Source: Halomarina halobia | GTDB taxonomy: Archaea > Halobacteriota > Halobacteria > Halobacteriales > Haloarculaceae | Reading direction: 5' to 3' | Length of the DNA: 64,000 nt | NCBI RefSeq assembly: GCF_029338575.1 | Contig: NZ_CP119993.1 | Span: 620,001-684,000 of the forward strand | Part shown: positions 42,815-51,787 of the stretch, one piece after another | How positions within the stretch are numbered: position 1 is the first letter of the stretch | Layout of the letters: each line of letters starts with the position of its first letter | The notes under the pieces: model-generated | Seen by the model: the letters and a program-made list of their open reading frames with translations, nothing else | Databases searched by the model: none | What the model was told of the DNA's origin: nothing | Translations under genes and position numbers: made by a program

Positions 42815-43504
42815 CGGGCGACTGACTCGGAACCCTCGACCTTCGATTCCGCGCGATCAGCCCCGCGAACCGTGTCGGTTAGGAGGGAGACGGTCGAGGA
42901 GCTCCCCGCGATCCGCGCTCGCCTCCCCGGCCGAGCTACGGCGATCGACCGGCGCGCATCTAATTAGAAGTAGTAACTCGTTTTGGTCGAGATCTGTACC
43001 TGGGGATACCCACACTCGCCCTCGGGAGCCGATGACGCAGTCGAGCGTGCGGGGACGCGACGCCGGCGCTCGACGCGCGCCACCGGACGGCACTCGACTC
43101 ACTCCCCGAGCGTTCGCGTCCGACGGATCCGCGGCTCGCGGCCGAACGTGCGATCTCGAACGTCTCGCGGGGTGTGAACGATCACGGTCGGCCGCTCGGC
43201 GCGCCATACCCGGTTCCGGTCGGCAGTGCTCCGTCACGAGCCCGCGACCCCGCCCGCTTCGAGACGGCACGCCAGCGACCGCCACGAGCGCGACCTTATA
43301 TGAGCAAAAAATTTTGATTTTATACTTCGCGTCCCCGGTCGCGGTTCGGCGAACAGCCGCGACGCGACGCGTTCGATATTATCGAATATCGTTACCGTAG
43401 ACCGGGAGGAGCGCGATAGTGTCAGGGAAACCGTAGAGAGGGAGGGGACCACACAATCCATTACAGACGTACGATCGTAACGTATTTGGAGGAGACGACG
43501 TCGC
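42815..43504. other. Gene-free region between nirK and the second catabolic island
   Basis: About 690 bases without a supportable gene. It contains AT-rich patches at 42957-42985 and 43295-43325 (an A6-T4 run), the TTCGATA-type palindrome at 43372-43386 and only Arg/Ser-rich shadow frames. The AT patches may act as terminators for nirK and for the converging IclR gene. Confidence 0.5.
43372..43386. promoter_or_regulatory. IclR-type palindrome, copy 1
   Basis: TTCGATATTATCGAA: 7-bp perfect arms around one base. It overlaps a second inverted repeat CGATATT/AATATCG (43374-43391). The same arms occur at 44381-44395 in the IclR promoter region. Confidence 0.55.
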
Positions 43505-44263
43505 TCACATGTACTCGATGTTGAGTTCGAGTTCGTTGGCGGTGCCGAGCAGGAGGTCCGGGATCTCCCGCTCCAGCACCTCGCCCTTGAACCGGTGGGT
43601 CGGGCCGGAGACGCTCAGCGCCCCGAGGACGGCGCCCTCCGCGTCCTTGACCGGCACGCCGACGGCCCGCAGTCGCAGGGTGTCCTCCTGGTCGTTGTAG
43701 GCGACGCCGCGGTCGCGGATCTCCTCGAACTCCTCGCGCAACGCCGCCGGGTCGACGATCGTGTTGTCGGTTACGGGTTCGAGCCCTGGCCGCTCGAATA
43801 TCTCGTCGATCCGCTCCTCGGGAAGGTGCGCGAGGATCGCCTTCCCGGCGGCGGTCGCGTGGAGGAACACGCGCTTCCCGATGCGCGAGTCGGTCTTGAC
43901 GGCGCGCTCGCCGGTCGCCGTGTAGACGTACACGCCCCTCCCGTGCTCCTCGATCACGAACTGGGCCCGTTCCTCCGTCAGCTCCGCGAGCTCCACGACG
44001 GCGTCCTTTGCCAGTTCGAAGACGGGGTTACGGCTGCGGGCGAACTCGCCGTAGTCGAGGAACCGAAAGCCGATGTGGTACTCGTCGCCCTCCCGGACCA
44101 CGAACTCGCGCAGTTCGAGCGTCGCGAGGTACTGATGTGCGGTGCTCTTCGCCATCCCGAGTTCGTTCGCGACCCCGGTGAGTCGGGCACCGTTCTCGGA
44201 ACGCAGATGTTCGAGGATATCGAACACCGTTTCCGCCGATTTTATCGTTCTGACCTCGTTCAT
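43505..44263 (-). CDS. IclR family transcriptional regulator
   Basis: 252 aa. Winged helix (IKSAETVFDILEHLRSENGARLTGVANELGMAKSTAHQYLATL) and C-terminal effector domain with HATAAGKAILAHLPEE, YNDQEDTLRLRAVGVPV and LGALSVSGPTHRF. ATG 44263 begins MNEVRT; the longer frame upstream to 44518 is not conserved. Divergent from the quinone-oxidoreductase gene, with the palindrome at 44381-44395 between them. Likely regulator of the hydantoin/ureide island. Confidence 0.92.
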   Translation of the reverse strand: MNEVRTIKSAETVFDILEHLRSENGARLTGVANELGMAKSTAHQYLATLELREFVVREGDEYHIGFRFLDYGEFARSRNPVFELAKDAVVELAELTEERAQFVIEEHGRGVYVYTATGERAVKTDSRIGKRVFLHATAAGKAILAHLPEERIDEIFERPGLEPVTDNTIVDPAALREEFEEIRDRGVAYNDQEDTLRLRAVGVPVKDAEGAVLGALSVSGPTHRFKGEVLEREIPDLLLGTANELELNIEYM

Positions 44264-44380
44264 GGTACGTGTACTCATCCCGCAGTAACATATGCGTTTT
44301 CGTCCCGCTGGTCTGTCGAACGCGGGAACGGCGACGGCCGACCCATCGGCGTTCTCGACCGATTCACCCCCGCGACGGGG

Positions 44381-44395
44381 TTCGATAGTATCGAA
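44381..44395. promoter_or_regulatory. IclR-type palindrome, copy 2
   Basis: TTCGATAGTATCGAA, the same 7-bp arms as at 43372-43386 with a different centre base. It lies between the divergent IclR (44263) and oxidoreductase (44498) starts, the usual place for an IclR operator. Confidence 0.6.
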
Positions 44396-44497
44396 CTCTC
44401 TGTCGCGCCGCCCTCGACGACGCTCCGCCGATCGCACCTGGCCATTCCCGGACCGGGTACGCGTAACGCTAAGTACCACGGGAGACTCCACGATGAT

Positions 44498-45478
44498 ATG
44501 CGTGCGATTCGCTACCACGAATTCGGAGATCCGAGCGTCCTCGAACTCGAGACCGTAGAGCGGCTCTCGCCGGACGCCGACGAGGTACTCGTCGCGACCC
44601 GCGCGATCGGCGTCAACCCGTGTGATACGCTGCGCCGACAGGGGCTCTGGGGCGACGAGCTACCCCTCATACCGGGATCGGACGTGGCGGGCGTCGTCGA
44701 GCGGGTCGGGGAGCGCGTCACGCGGTTCGACGTCGGCGATCGCGTCTTCGGGACGATCCCGCACCTGAACGTGAGCGGCGCTCGCGGCGATCGACAGGGA
44801 ACCTATGCGGAGTTCGTCGTCGCCCGCGAGGACCGCCTCGCCCGGCTCCCGGACGACGTCGGGTTCGACGTCGGTGCCGGCCTCGGCCTCGTCGGCATCA
44901 CCGCCTGGCGCGCGCTCCTCCACTTCGGCGATCTCGAACCCGGACAGACCTGCCTGGTCCACGGCGGGAGCGGCGGCGTCGGGCACGTCGCCGTCCAGCT
45001 GGCCGCCACCCTCGGAGCGACCGTCGTTGCCACCGCGTCGGCCGACCACGCCCCGACGGTGGCGGAACTCGGTGCCGACGTCGTACTCGACTACCGCCGC
45101 GACGACCTGCGGGACGCCGTGACCGATGCGGCGTCCGGCGGGGTCGACGTCGTCCTCGATCACATGCTCGGCGAGTACGCGCAGTTCGACATCGACGTCT
45201 CCGCCTACGGCGGGACGGTCGTCGCGATCGGCGGGAACTACGACTCGCCGGTCATCGAGGACCTCACCGCGGCCATCGGGAAGGACCTCACCATCCAACC
45301 GATGGACATGTTCAACGAGCCGAACATCGACGTCGTCCTCGAACGCCTGGCTCACCTCCTCGACGTCGGCCGACTGACGGTCGAGGTCGCACGGACCTAC
45401 GACCTCGGGGACGCCGCGGAGGCCCAGCGGGCTGTCGTGGAGGACAGCTTCCCCGGAAAACTCGTTCTGGTCCCGTAG
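44498..45478 (+). CDS. Quinone oxidoreductase/zinc-less alcohol dehydrogenase (MDR family)
   Basis: 326 aa medium-chain dehydrogenase/reductase. N-terminal GroES-like domain (MRAIRYHEFGDPSVLELE, VNPCDTLRRQG, PGSDVAGVVERVGERV) and Rossmann domain with VHGGSGGVGHVAVQLA. Structural-zinc cysteines are absent, as in NADPH:quinone reductases. ATG 44498 starts the conserved sequence. It probably reduces an enone or quinone intermediate. Its promoter region is shared with the divergent IclR gene. Confidence 0.9.
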   Translation: MRAIRYHEFGDPSVLELETVERLSPDADEVLVATRAIGVNPCDTLRRQGLWGDELPLIPGSDVAGVVERVGERVTRFDVGDRVFGTIPHLNVSGARGDRQGTYAEFVVAREDRLARLPDDVGFDVGAGLGLVGITAWRALLHFGDLEPGQTCLVHGGSGGVGHVAVQLAATLGATVVATASADHAPTVAELGADVVLDYRRDDLRDAVTDAASGGVDVVLDHMLGEYAQFDIDVSAYGGTVVAIGGNYDSPVIEDLTAAIGKDLTIQPMDMFNEPNIDVVLERLAHLLDVGRLTVEVARTYDLGDAAEAQRAVVEDSFPGKLVLVP

Positions 45479-45544
45479 CGTTCGGGTCCCGTCCCCCTGC
45501 GCGCTCACCCGGGATCGTTCCGGTTCCCCGGGCGCTCCGGCCGA

Positions 45545-46786
45545 TCACTCGCTCGTCGCCAGGTCGCGCAGCGCCGCCTCGAGGACGCGCGTCCCCGCGT
45601 ACAGGTCCTCCGGCGAGGTGTACTCGGCGGGGCTGTGACTGACGCCGTCCCGGCTCGGAACGAACAGCAGTCCCGTGGGGGCGACGGCGGCGACGTTCAT
45701 CGCGTCGTGGCCCGCCCCCGAGAGCATCCGCCGGTAGTCGTAGCCGCTGTCCCGAACCGCCCCGATCAGGCGTCGGATGATCTCCGGCGACATGGCGGTG
45801 GGGGAGACGTCGAGGAGCGATCGCCAGCGACAGTCGAGTTCCCGTCGCGACGCGATCTCGCGGGCCCGGTCCTTGGCCGAGGAGACCGCGTCGCGGAGGT
45901 GTTCGCCGTCCGTGTCCCGGATGTCCACCCCGAGGTCGACTCGGCCCGGGATCACGTTCGTACCGTTCGGCGCGACCGTCGACTTCCCGACGGTCCCGAC
46001 GGTGTTCGACGTCTCGGCGTGTCGCCGCGCGGTCCGCTCCAGTTCGAGCGTGAACTCCGCGGCCCCGGCGTAGGCGTCGCGGCGCATCTCCATCGGCGTG
46101 TTGCCGGCGTGGTCCGCCTCCCCCTCGAAGGTCACCCGGTGGTGCGTGATGCCCGCGACCGTCTCGACGACGCCGACCGCCGTGTCGCTCCGATCGAGAA
46201 CGGGGCCCTGTTCGACGTGCATCTCGATGAAGGCGGCGGCGTCGGACAGTCCGAGGTCCGCCCTCCCGTCGTAGCCCATCTCCCGTAGCGTCTCCGCGAG
46301 CGTGACGCCGTCCTCGTCCTCGAGCGCCAGCGCGTCGTCCGTCCGGAGTCGTCCGGTGGCGACGAGGCTCCCGAGGAGGCCGGTGCCGAACCGCGTCCCC
46401 TCCTCCTCGGTGAAGACGACGACGTGGATCGGTCGGTCGGTCTCGAGACCGGCCGCGTTCCACGCCCGGACGATCTCGAGCGGGCCGAGGACGCCGACCG
46501 TTCCGTCGAACTTTCCGCCGGCCGGCACGGTGTCGATGTGCGACCCCGTGACGACCGGCGGGGCGTCGACGCGGCCCGCCCGCCGCGCCACGACGTTGCC
46601 GACCGGGTCGACGGCGACGTCCATGTCCGCCGCCCGGAACCACTCGACCACCCGATCGCGCGCGCGCCTGTCGGCGTCGCTCCCCGTCACGCGCATCATC
46701 GCCCCGTCGTCGGTCTCTCCGATCCGGCCGAGGGTCTGAATCGAATCCCAGAGCCGGTCCTTCCGTATCGCGATTTCGTTCGTCAT
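45545..46786 (-). CDS. M20-family N-carbamoyl-L-amino-acid hydrolase/allantoate amidohydrolase-like
   Basis: 413-aa Zn-dependent amidase. Metal and catalytic residues: His83 (TGSHIDTVPAGGKFDGTVGVL), Asp94, Glu128/Glu129 (FTEEEGTRFG), His190 (EMHVEQGPVL) and the late SGAGHDAMNVA His. The MHVEQGP and THHRVTFEGEADHAGNTPM sequences are typical of the N-carbamoylase/allantoate group rather than peptidases. It would hydrolyse the ureido acid released by the hydantoinases in this island to an amino acid, CO2 and ammonia. Confidence 0.92.
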   Translation of the reverse strand: MTNEIAIRKDRLWDSIQTLGRIGETDDGAMMRVTGSDADRRARDRVVEWFRAADMDVAVDPVGNVVARRAGRVDAPPVVTGSHIDTVPAGGKFDGTVGVLGPLEIVRAWNAAGLETDRPIHVVVFTEEEGTRFGTGLLGSLVATGRLRTDDALALEDEDGVTLAETLREMGYDGRADLGLSDAAAFIEMHVEQGPVLDRSDTAVGVVETVAGITHHRVTFEGEADHAGNTPMEMRRDAYAGAAEFTLELERTARRHAETSNTVGTVGKSTVAPNGTNVIPGRVDLGVDIRDTDGEHLRDAVSSAKDRAREIASRRELDCRWRSLLDVSPTAMSPEIIRRLIGAVRDSGYDYRRMLSGAGHDAMNVAAVAPTGLLFVPSRDGVSHSPAEYTSPEDLYAGTRVLEAALRDLATSE

Positions 46787-46867
46787 GTTGACTGATACAG
46801 TTCCGTTCGTCGCTCGCTACCCGCTTCGCGTCCCTCCGTCATCGGCGTTCGGATCGTGACGGGGACA

Positions 46868-47668
46868 TCACCCGAGTCCGCCCAGGTCGAGAACGACGCG
46901 GGCGTACGCGACCGCCGCGATGACGATCACCGCGACGCCCGCGGTGGCGTAGTCCCGGCCGGTCAGCGAGAGGTCGAACACCGTCGTCCGTCGCTCTGCG
47001 GAACCGTACCCCCGCAGTTCGAGCGCCTTCGCCGTCTCGCTGCTCTGTCTGAGCGAGTTCGCCGCGAGCGGGAAGAACGACATCGGGAGGCTCTTCAACC
47101 GTCGCAGGGGGTTGCGCGATCCCACGTCCACGTCACCTCTGACCGCCCGGGCGTTCTGTATCGTCTGCAGGTCCTCCTGCATCATCGGGAGGAACCGCAG
47201 ACCGAACGTCGCCAGGTAGGCGTACCGGAACGGGACGCCGATCTTGTGTATCGCGAGGCCGACGTCCTGCGGCGTCGTCGTCATCGAGAACATCATGAAC
47301 GTCAGCCCCATCGTGGCGAGCCGCAGACCGATGCTCGCGCCGAGCAGCAGGCCCACGTCGGAGAGGCCGATCGGGCCGACCTCCACCACGTTGGTCGCGT
47401 GCGGCGGGTGCTGGGTCAACCCCTGTATCAGCGCGACCGCCACGATGAGCGGCGTGAACAGGAGCAACAGGGTCCCGTACTCGAACGGCGAGATGCGGCC
47501 GAACGCCCAGATGATACCGACGACGACCGCGAAGGCCGCGAGCATGTAGCTCGGCCGCTCGAACAGCAGCACGTACGCCAGCACCGCGAGCACCAGGAGG
47601 AACTTCGGGCGCGGATCGAGCCGGTGGAGGAACGAGTTGCCGCCCGAAAATTGGAACAGTGACTTCAT
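46868..47668 (-). CDS. ECF transporter transmembrane T component
   Basis: 266-aa EcfT-like protein with about 5-6 TM helices. It has the two coupling motifs that dock on the ATPases: ARAVRG (173-178) and ALELRG (215-220), each a variant of the Ala-Arg-Gly signature. It is last in an operon running small membrane protein, two ATPases, S component, T component. A dedicated T subunit beside its own S and A genes marks a group I (solute-specific) ECF module. Confidence 0.9.
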   Translation of the reverse strand: MKSLFQFSGGNSFLHRLDPRPKFLLVLAVLAYVLLFERPSYMLAAFAVVVGIIWAFGRISPFEYGTLLLLFTPLIVAVALIQGLTQHPPHATNVVEVGPIGLSDVGLLLGASIGLRLATMGLTFMMFSMTTTPQDVGLAIHKIGVPFRYAYLATFGLRFLPMMQEDLQTIQNARAVRGDVDVGSRNPLRRLKSLPMSFFPLAANSLRQSSETAKALELRGYGSAERRTTVFDLSLTGRDYATAGVAVIVIAAVAYARVVLDLGGLG

Positions 47669-47672
47669 CGCA

Positions 47673-48332
47673 CTACCGCTGGACGACGCCGGATTCGAGC
47701 AACTTCTTCGCGAAGGGGTACGCGACGAAGATGCCGGCCCAGCCGAACACTGCGGACGCGACGAACCAGAGGGCGATCACCTCGATCGTGAAGTTGAGCA
47801 CGAACAGCCAGATGAGCGCGAGCGGCACGACCGCCAGCGGGATCGACAGGAAGTGCGCGATCGAAATCTGCGTGAAGGTGAGTCCCTCACCGGGACGCTT
47901 GAAGTACCACGCCCACAGCGCCATCGGGACGGCGTAGAGCGTGTTCGTCGCGAAGAACGTCGGCGCGAGCGGGTTCGTCGCGGTCAGGTTGGCGACGATC
48001 GGGTTGATGTTCGCCACGATGAGCGCCCCCGGCAGGCCGAAGAAGATCGCGCCGGGCATGTTCCACAGCGAGAAGAAGAACAGCCCCCACAGGGGGGAGA
48101 TGCCGCCCCACATCGCCGTGTCGATGCGCTCGGTGATCTGCATGTTCACCGTGAACCCGAGCGCCAGGAACAGCGACGCCATGATCACGGTCGTCGAACT
48201 CGGCCACAGCTTGAACTCCCAGTCCGGGAGCTGACCGTAGAGGTTGTCCGGGAGCGGTCCCGGCGCGGTGTCCTCCGCGATAGTCTTGTCTGAAGTCGGT
48301 ACCTCGGTTCCTACGTCGGTGGTTCCGTTCAT
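47673..48332 (-). CDS. ECF transporter substrate-binding S component
   Basis: 219 aa. A 35-residue acidic cytoplasmic N-terminus, then about six hydrophobic helices with WGGISPLWGLFFFSLWNMPGAIFFGLPGALI, of the type seen in substrate-capture S subunits. No match to the biotin, thiamin, riboflavin, cobalt or folate S families is recognisable. Its stop is 4 nt from the T gene start. Given the neighbours, the ligand is likely a hydantoin, ureide or pyrimidine-type compound; this is inference. Confidence 0.78.
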   Translation of the reverse strand: MNGTTDVGTEVPTSDKTIAEDTAPGPLPDNLYGQLPDWEFKLWPSSTTVIMASLFLALGFTVNMQITERIDTAMWGGISPLWGLFFFSLWNMPGAIFFGLPGALIVANINPIVANLTATNPLAPTFFATNTLYAVPMALWAWYFKRPGEGLTFTQISIAHFLSIPLAVVPLALIWLFVLNFTIEVIALWFVASAVFGWAGIFVAYPFAKKLLESGVVQR

Positions 48333-48404
48333 TGTCTCCGTGTTCTGCGTTCGGTCGGTCGTCGGTCGGTCGTCGGTTCGGTCGGCGATCGGCTGTTTTG
48401 GCGA

Positions 48405-49331
48405 TCAGTTGTTGTAGTTCCGTTCCGTGACGGTCGGGTCGGTCACGTCGGCCGGGTCGGTCCGCTCGCTCCGCCCGAGAAACGACGTGACGTCCTCGAG
48501 CGCGTCGGCCGTCGTCAGCCACATCTCCTCCAGCACGCCCGGCGGTGCCTCGTCCGCGAGCGCGAGCCCGAGTTGCGTGATCTGGGGCGGTCTGATGTTC
48601 GTCTCCTCCAGGTTCCCCGCGTCGAGGAACACCCGCTCGGGCGGCCCGTCGGCGATGACGTGACCGTCCTTGATCGCGATCACGCGATCCGTGTAGGCCG
48701 CCGCGAGGGCGATGTCGTGCGTGATGACGACGACGGTGTGCCCCCGCTCGTTGTAGTCCCGGAGGATCTCCATGATGCGAACGCTCTCGGCGCGATCCTG
48801 GCCGGTCGTCGGCTCGTCGACGCAGATCAGCTGCGGGCGCATCGCCAGCACGGACGCGATCGCGAGGCGCTGGCGCTGTCCCTTGCTGAAGCTGAAGGGG
48901 TTCTCGCTCCCGTCGATCGGGAGACCGACCCGGTCGAGCACCGTCGCGACGCGGGCCGCGCGCTCCGACGCCGGGACGCCGACGTTCTTGAGCCCGTACT
49001 CGATCTCCTCGCGGACCGTCGTGTGGAAGATCTGATCGTCCGGGTTCTGGAACACGTAGCCGACGATACGCGCGAGCACGTTCATCGGGTGCTCGTCGGT
49101 CGAGTAGGTCGTCCCGTCCCGGTCCGCCACCTCCACGGTGCCCGCGTCCGGCGTCAGCAGCCCGTTGATGTGCTTCACGAGCGTCGACTTCCCCGACCCG
49201 TTCTGCCCGATGATGGTGACGAACTCGCCCGCGTCGACGGTCAGGTCGATCCCGTGGAGGACCCGGGTTCCGGGCACGTAACTGAACTCGACCCCGTCGA
49301 ACCGGAGCGCGCGCGCGCCGTCCGCTATCAT
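48405..49331 (-). CDS. ECF transporter ATPase (second subunit)
   Basis: 308 aa. Walker A GQNGSGKST, Q-loop VFQNPDDQIFHTTV (the PDDQ signature of EcfA proteins), signature FSKGQRQRLAIA, Walker B LICVDEPTTGQD. A C-terminal extension of about 60 residues follows the ATPase core. ATG 49331 overlaps the stop of the first ATPase (ATGA). Forms a heterodimer with the 49328 product. Confidence 0.92.
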   Translation of the reverse strand: MIADGARALRFDGVEFSYVPGTRVLHGIDLTVDAGEFVTIIGQNGSGKSTLVKHINGLLTPDAGTVEVADRDGTTYSTDEHPMNVLARIVGYVFQNPDDQIFHTTVREEIEYGLKNVGVPASERAARVATVLDRVGLPIDGSENPFSFSKGQRQRLAIASVLAMRPQLICVDEPTTGQDRAESVRIMEILRDYNERGHTVVVITHDIALAAAYTDRVIAIKDGHVIADGPPERVFLDAGNLEETNIRPPQITQLGLALADEAPPGVLEEMWLTTADALEDVTSFLGRSERTDPADVTDPTVTERNYNN

Positions 49332-50182
49332 CGCGGGCCCTCCCGCCGGAGCACGCCGGCGTATTCCGCGGTGGCCTCCTCCAGCGTGAGCGGTATGCGG
49401 AACCCGTCGACGCCGCTCCGGGACAGCTCTAGGCCGAGTTCGGTGACCTGCGGCGGCGCGACGCCGTGGTCCGCCCCGTCGAGGAAGAACGCCCGCGTCT
49501 CGTCGACGTGCGTCAGCTCGCCGCCGCGAAGGACCGCGATCCGGTCGGCGTACTTGGCGAGCTCCTCGATCTTGTGCTCGGCCATCACGATGGTGACGCC
49601 CTCCGCGATCAGCTGGTCGATGGCCTCGAACACCATCTCGGTGCCGATGGGGTCGAGCTGGCTGGTCGGCTCGTCGAGGAGGATGATCTCCGGGCTGAGC
49701 GCGTAGATGGACGCGATCGCGACCTTCTGCTTCTCGCCCCCCGAGAGGGTGTAGGTGATCCGGTCCTCGAAACCCTCCAGGCCGAACAGCCGAAGGGCGC
49801 GCTCGCCCCGCTCGATGATCTCCTCGCGGTCGAACCCCATGTTCTCCGGCCCCCAGATCACCTCGTCGAACACGTGCAGGTTGAACAGCTGGTTCTCCGG
49901 GCTGTCGAGCACCATGGAGATCGCGGAGGAGAGGGCGCTCAGCGAGCCGTACGCCTCGACCGCCCGTCCCTTCACCCGCACCGTCCCCGCTCGATCCCCC
50001 GACGTGTGAAACGGGATCACGCCGCACATCGCCGAGAGGAGCGTCGTCTTTCCGGCACCGGTCTCGCCGACGACGCCGAGGAATTCGCCCTCCTCGACCG
50101 TGAGCGAGACGTCGCGGAGCGCCGGTTCGCCGCGCTGGTTTCGGTACCGGAACGATAGGTCTTCTAGTTCGATAGCCGCCAT
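49328..50182 (-). CDS. ECF transporter ATPase (first subunit)
   Basis: 284 aa. Walker A GETGAGKTT, Q-loop region VLDSPENQLFNLHVFDEV, signature LSGGEKQKVAIA, Walker B IILLDEPTSQLD. The SPENQ sequence takes the place of the usual PDDQ. A short C-terminal extension is present. Coupled to the second ATPase gene; it starts 52 nt after the stop of the small membrane protein. Confidence 0.92.
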   Translation of the reverse strand: MAAIELEDLSFRYRNQRGEPALRDVSLTVEEGEFLGVVGETGAGKTTLLSAMCGVIPFHTSGDRAGTVRVKGRAVEAYGSLSALSSAISMVLDSPENQLFNLHVFDEVIWGPENMGFDREEIIERGERALRLFGLEGFEDRITYTLSGGEKQKVAIASIYALSPEIILLDEPTSQLDPIGTEMVFEAIDQLIAEGVTIVMAEHKIEELAKYADRIAVLRGGELTHVDETRAFFLDGADHGVAPPQVTELGLELSRSGVDGFRIPLTLEEATAEYAGVLRREGPR

Positions 50183-50234
50183 TATTGGATCGGGTCCTCC
50201 ATCTTCGTTCGGATCTCTGGTCGTCGTGCCGGTT

Positions 50235-50435
50235 CTACGAGGTCTTCATGCGCCGGTACACCCACGGCACCATGAGCAGGAACAGCGCGGCGACGACGAG
50301 CGTCGCCGTGTTACTGTCCACCACTTCGGCCCCGGACAACGACAGCATCCCGGTGACGTTGGCGTATACGAGCCCCAGCAGCAGGACTGCGACTACTACG
50401 ATCCCCACTAGGGGGAGTATGCCTTGGTTTGCCAT
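50235..50435 (-). CDS. Two-helix small membrane protein, first gene of the ECF operon
   Basis: 66 aa with two TM helices (about 8-25 and 45-60) and a basic C-terminus RRMKTS. Not part of the classical ECF set. First in the operon after a TATA-like element at 50468-50480 (minus strand AAAACTATTAATC). It could assist the S component, comparable in position to CbiN-type accessory proteins, but no sequence similarity was recognised. Confidence 0.7.
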   Translation of the reverse strand: MANQGILPLVGIVVVAVLLLGLVYANVTGMLSLSGAEVVDSNTATLVVAALFLLMVPWVYRRMKTS

Positions 50436-50467
50436 GACAATACCCGGAGAGGTGTTCGGTACCGGTC

Positions 50468-50480
50468 GATTAATAGTTTT
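50468..50480 (-). promoter_or_regulatory. TATA-like promoter of the ECF operon
   Basis: Minus strand AAAACTATTAATC, about 33-45 nt before ATG 50435, in an otherwise GC-rich divergent gap shared with the LLM gene at 50582. Confidence 0.45.
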
Positions 50481-50581
50481 CTGTGGTCGGAATTACAGAA
50501 TGCGACGCGATCGTGCGGATTCCGTCGGTCGGCGCTCACTCCGGCAAACAGTTATGGGCACCTCCGTCCTTGAGCGTGGTA

Positions 50582-51610
50582 ATGTCCCGCAAGAGACTCG
50601 GCGTCGCCTTCGTCGATCAGCCGGCGGAACCCCGGCAGGGGACGTACGTTCGCCTCGCGGAGGACCGCGGGTTCGAGTCGGCGTGGGCGCTCGAATCACG
50701 CCTGCTGCGCGACGCCGTCGCGCCGCTCGCGGCGTGGGCGGCGCGTACCGAACGCATACAACTGGGAACGGCCATGGTCAACCCCTACACTCGGACGCCG
50801 ACGCTGCTGGCGCAGACCGTCGCCACCCTCGATGAACTCTCGGGCAACCGGACCGTCCTCGGCATCGGGGCCGCGAATCAGATGCTCATAGAGGAGTTTC
50901 ACGGCGAATCCTTCGACCGCCCGCTCACGCGCACGAGAGAGACCATCGAGGCGGTCCGCGCCCTGCTGACCGGCGAACGGGTCGACTACCACGGGGAGAC
51001 GATCTCGATCTCGGGGGCGAGGCTCGACGTCCCGCCGCCGCGCGCCGACGTGCCGGTCTACATGGGCGTTACCGGCCCGAAGATGCTGAAACTCGCGGGG
51101 GCGATCGCCGACGGCGTCGTGCTGAACGTCTTCGTCAGCGAGGGGTACGTGAGGAACGCCCTCGATCTCGTCGACGAGGGCGCGCGCGAGGCCGGCCGCG
51201 AACGCCCCGACGTGGGGATGGTGCCCGCGTTCTCCATCGACGCCGACGGCGAGACCGCCAGGGCGGCGGTGAAACCGATGGTCGCGGAGTACGTCTGCAA
51301 CCTCCCCGGGCTGGAGCGGGCGAGGCGGGCGGTCGGCGACCCGTTCTTCGACCGCGACGACGTTCGGGAGGAGGTCATGGGACCCGTGCGCGAGGCTACC
51401 GAGGCCGAGGGGAGCGCGAGCGCCGCCCAGTACGTCCCGGACTGGGCGGTCGAGGAACTCGCCGCCGCCGGCACCGCCGACGAGTGCGTCGAGCGGCTCG
51501 CCGCGTTCTTCGACTACGGCCTCGACTTCGTCGTCCCGAGCGTCATGGGCGGCAACGTCGGCTACGGCATCGACGCCATCGCAGACGGCTTCGACCTGGA
51601 CGCCGACTGA
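50582..51610 (+). CDS. LLM-class flavin-dependent oxidoreductase
   Basis: 342 aa luciferase-like protein: VRLAEDRGFESAWALES, NPYTRTPTLLAQTVATLDEL, LGIGAANQMLIEEFHGESF, GVTGPKMLKLAGAIADGVVLNVFVS, and a C-terminal GTADECVERLAAFFDYGLDFVVPS. These match F420-dependent methylene-tetrahydromethanopterin-reductase-like enzymes. ATG 50582 is chosen: TATA-like sequence near 50549-50557 is 25 nt upstream. It is the counterpart of the LLM enzyme at 8245-9228, though only distantly similar. Presumed redox step on the imported compound. Confidence 0.88.
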   Translation: MSRKRLGVAFVDQPAEPRQGTYVRLAEDRGFESAWALESRLLRDAVAPLAAWAARTERIQLGTAMVNPYTRTPTLLAQTVATLDELSGNRTVLGIGAANQMLIEEFHGESFDRPLTRTRETIEAVRALLTGERVDYHGETISISGARLDVPPPRADVPVYMGVTGPKMLKLAGAIADGVVLNVFVSEGYVRNALDLVDEGAREAGRERPDVGMVPAFSIDADGETARAAVKPMVAEYVCNLPGLERARRAVGDPFFDRDDVREEVMGPVREATEAEGSASAAQYVPDWAVEELAAAGTADECVERLAAFFDYGLDFVVPSVMGGNVGYGIDAIADGFDLDAD

Positions 51611-51748
51611 CCGCCGATAGCCCTCGATGACCGATCGCCGACTGACCGTCGGCGGCCGTCGCATCGACGGCGCGCGGAGCGTCGGCCGATACGTCGAGCC
51701 CCGTTCCCGGGCGGAACACCCCACCTCGTGGCATGTAAACAAGGGGCA

Positions 51749-51760
51749 AATCTTTTTTAG
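51749..51760 (+). promoter_or_regulatory. TATA-like promoter of hyuA
   Basis: AATCTTTTTTAG about 28 nt before ATG 51788, in a short AT-rich patch, consistent with a leaderless transcript. Confidence 0.45.
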
Positions 51761-51787
51761 CGGTCGCCGCTATCGTCCTACACGCCG

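Noticed and set aside
42961..42977. Short repeat AATTAGAAGT also present near 59935
   Set aside because: Only 10 identical bases in two AT-rich intergenic patches; could be chance, no element ends found.
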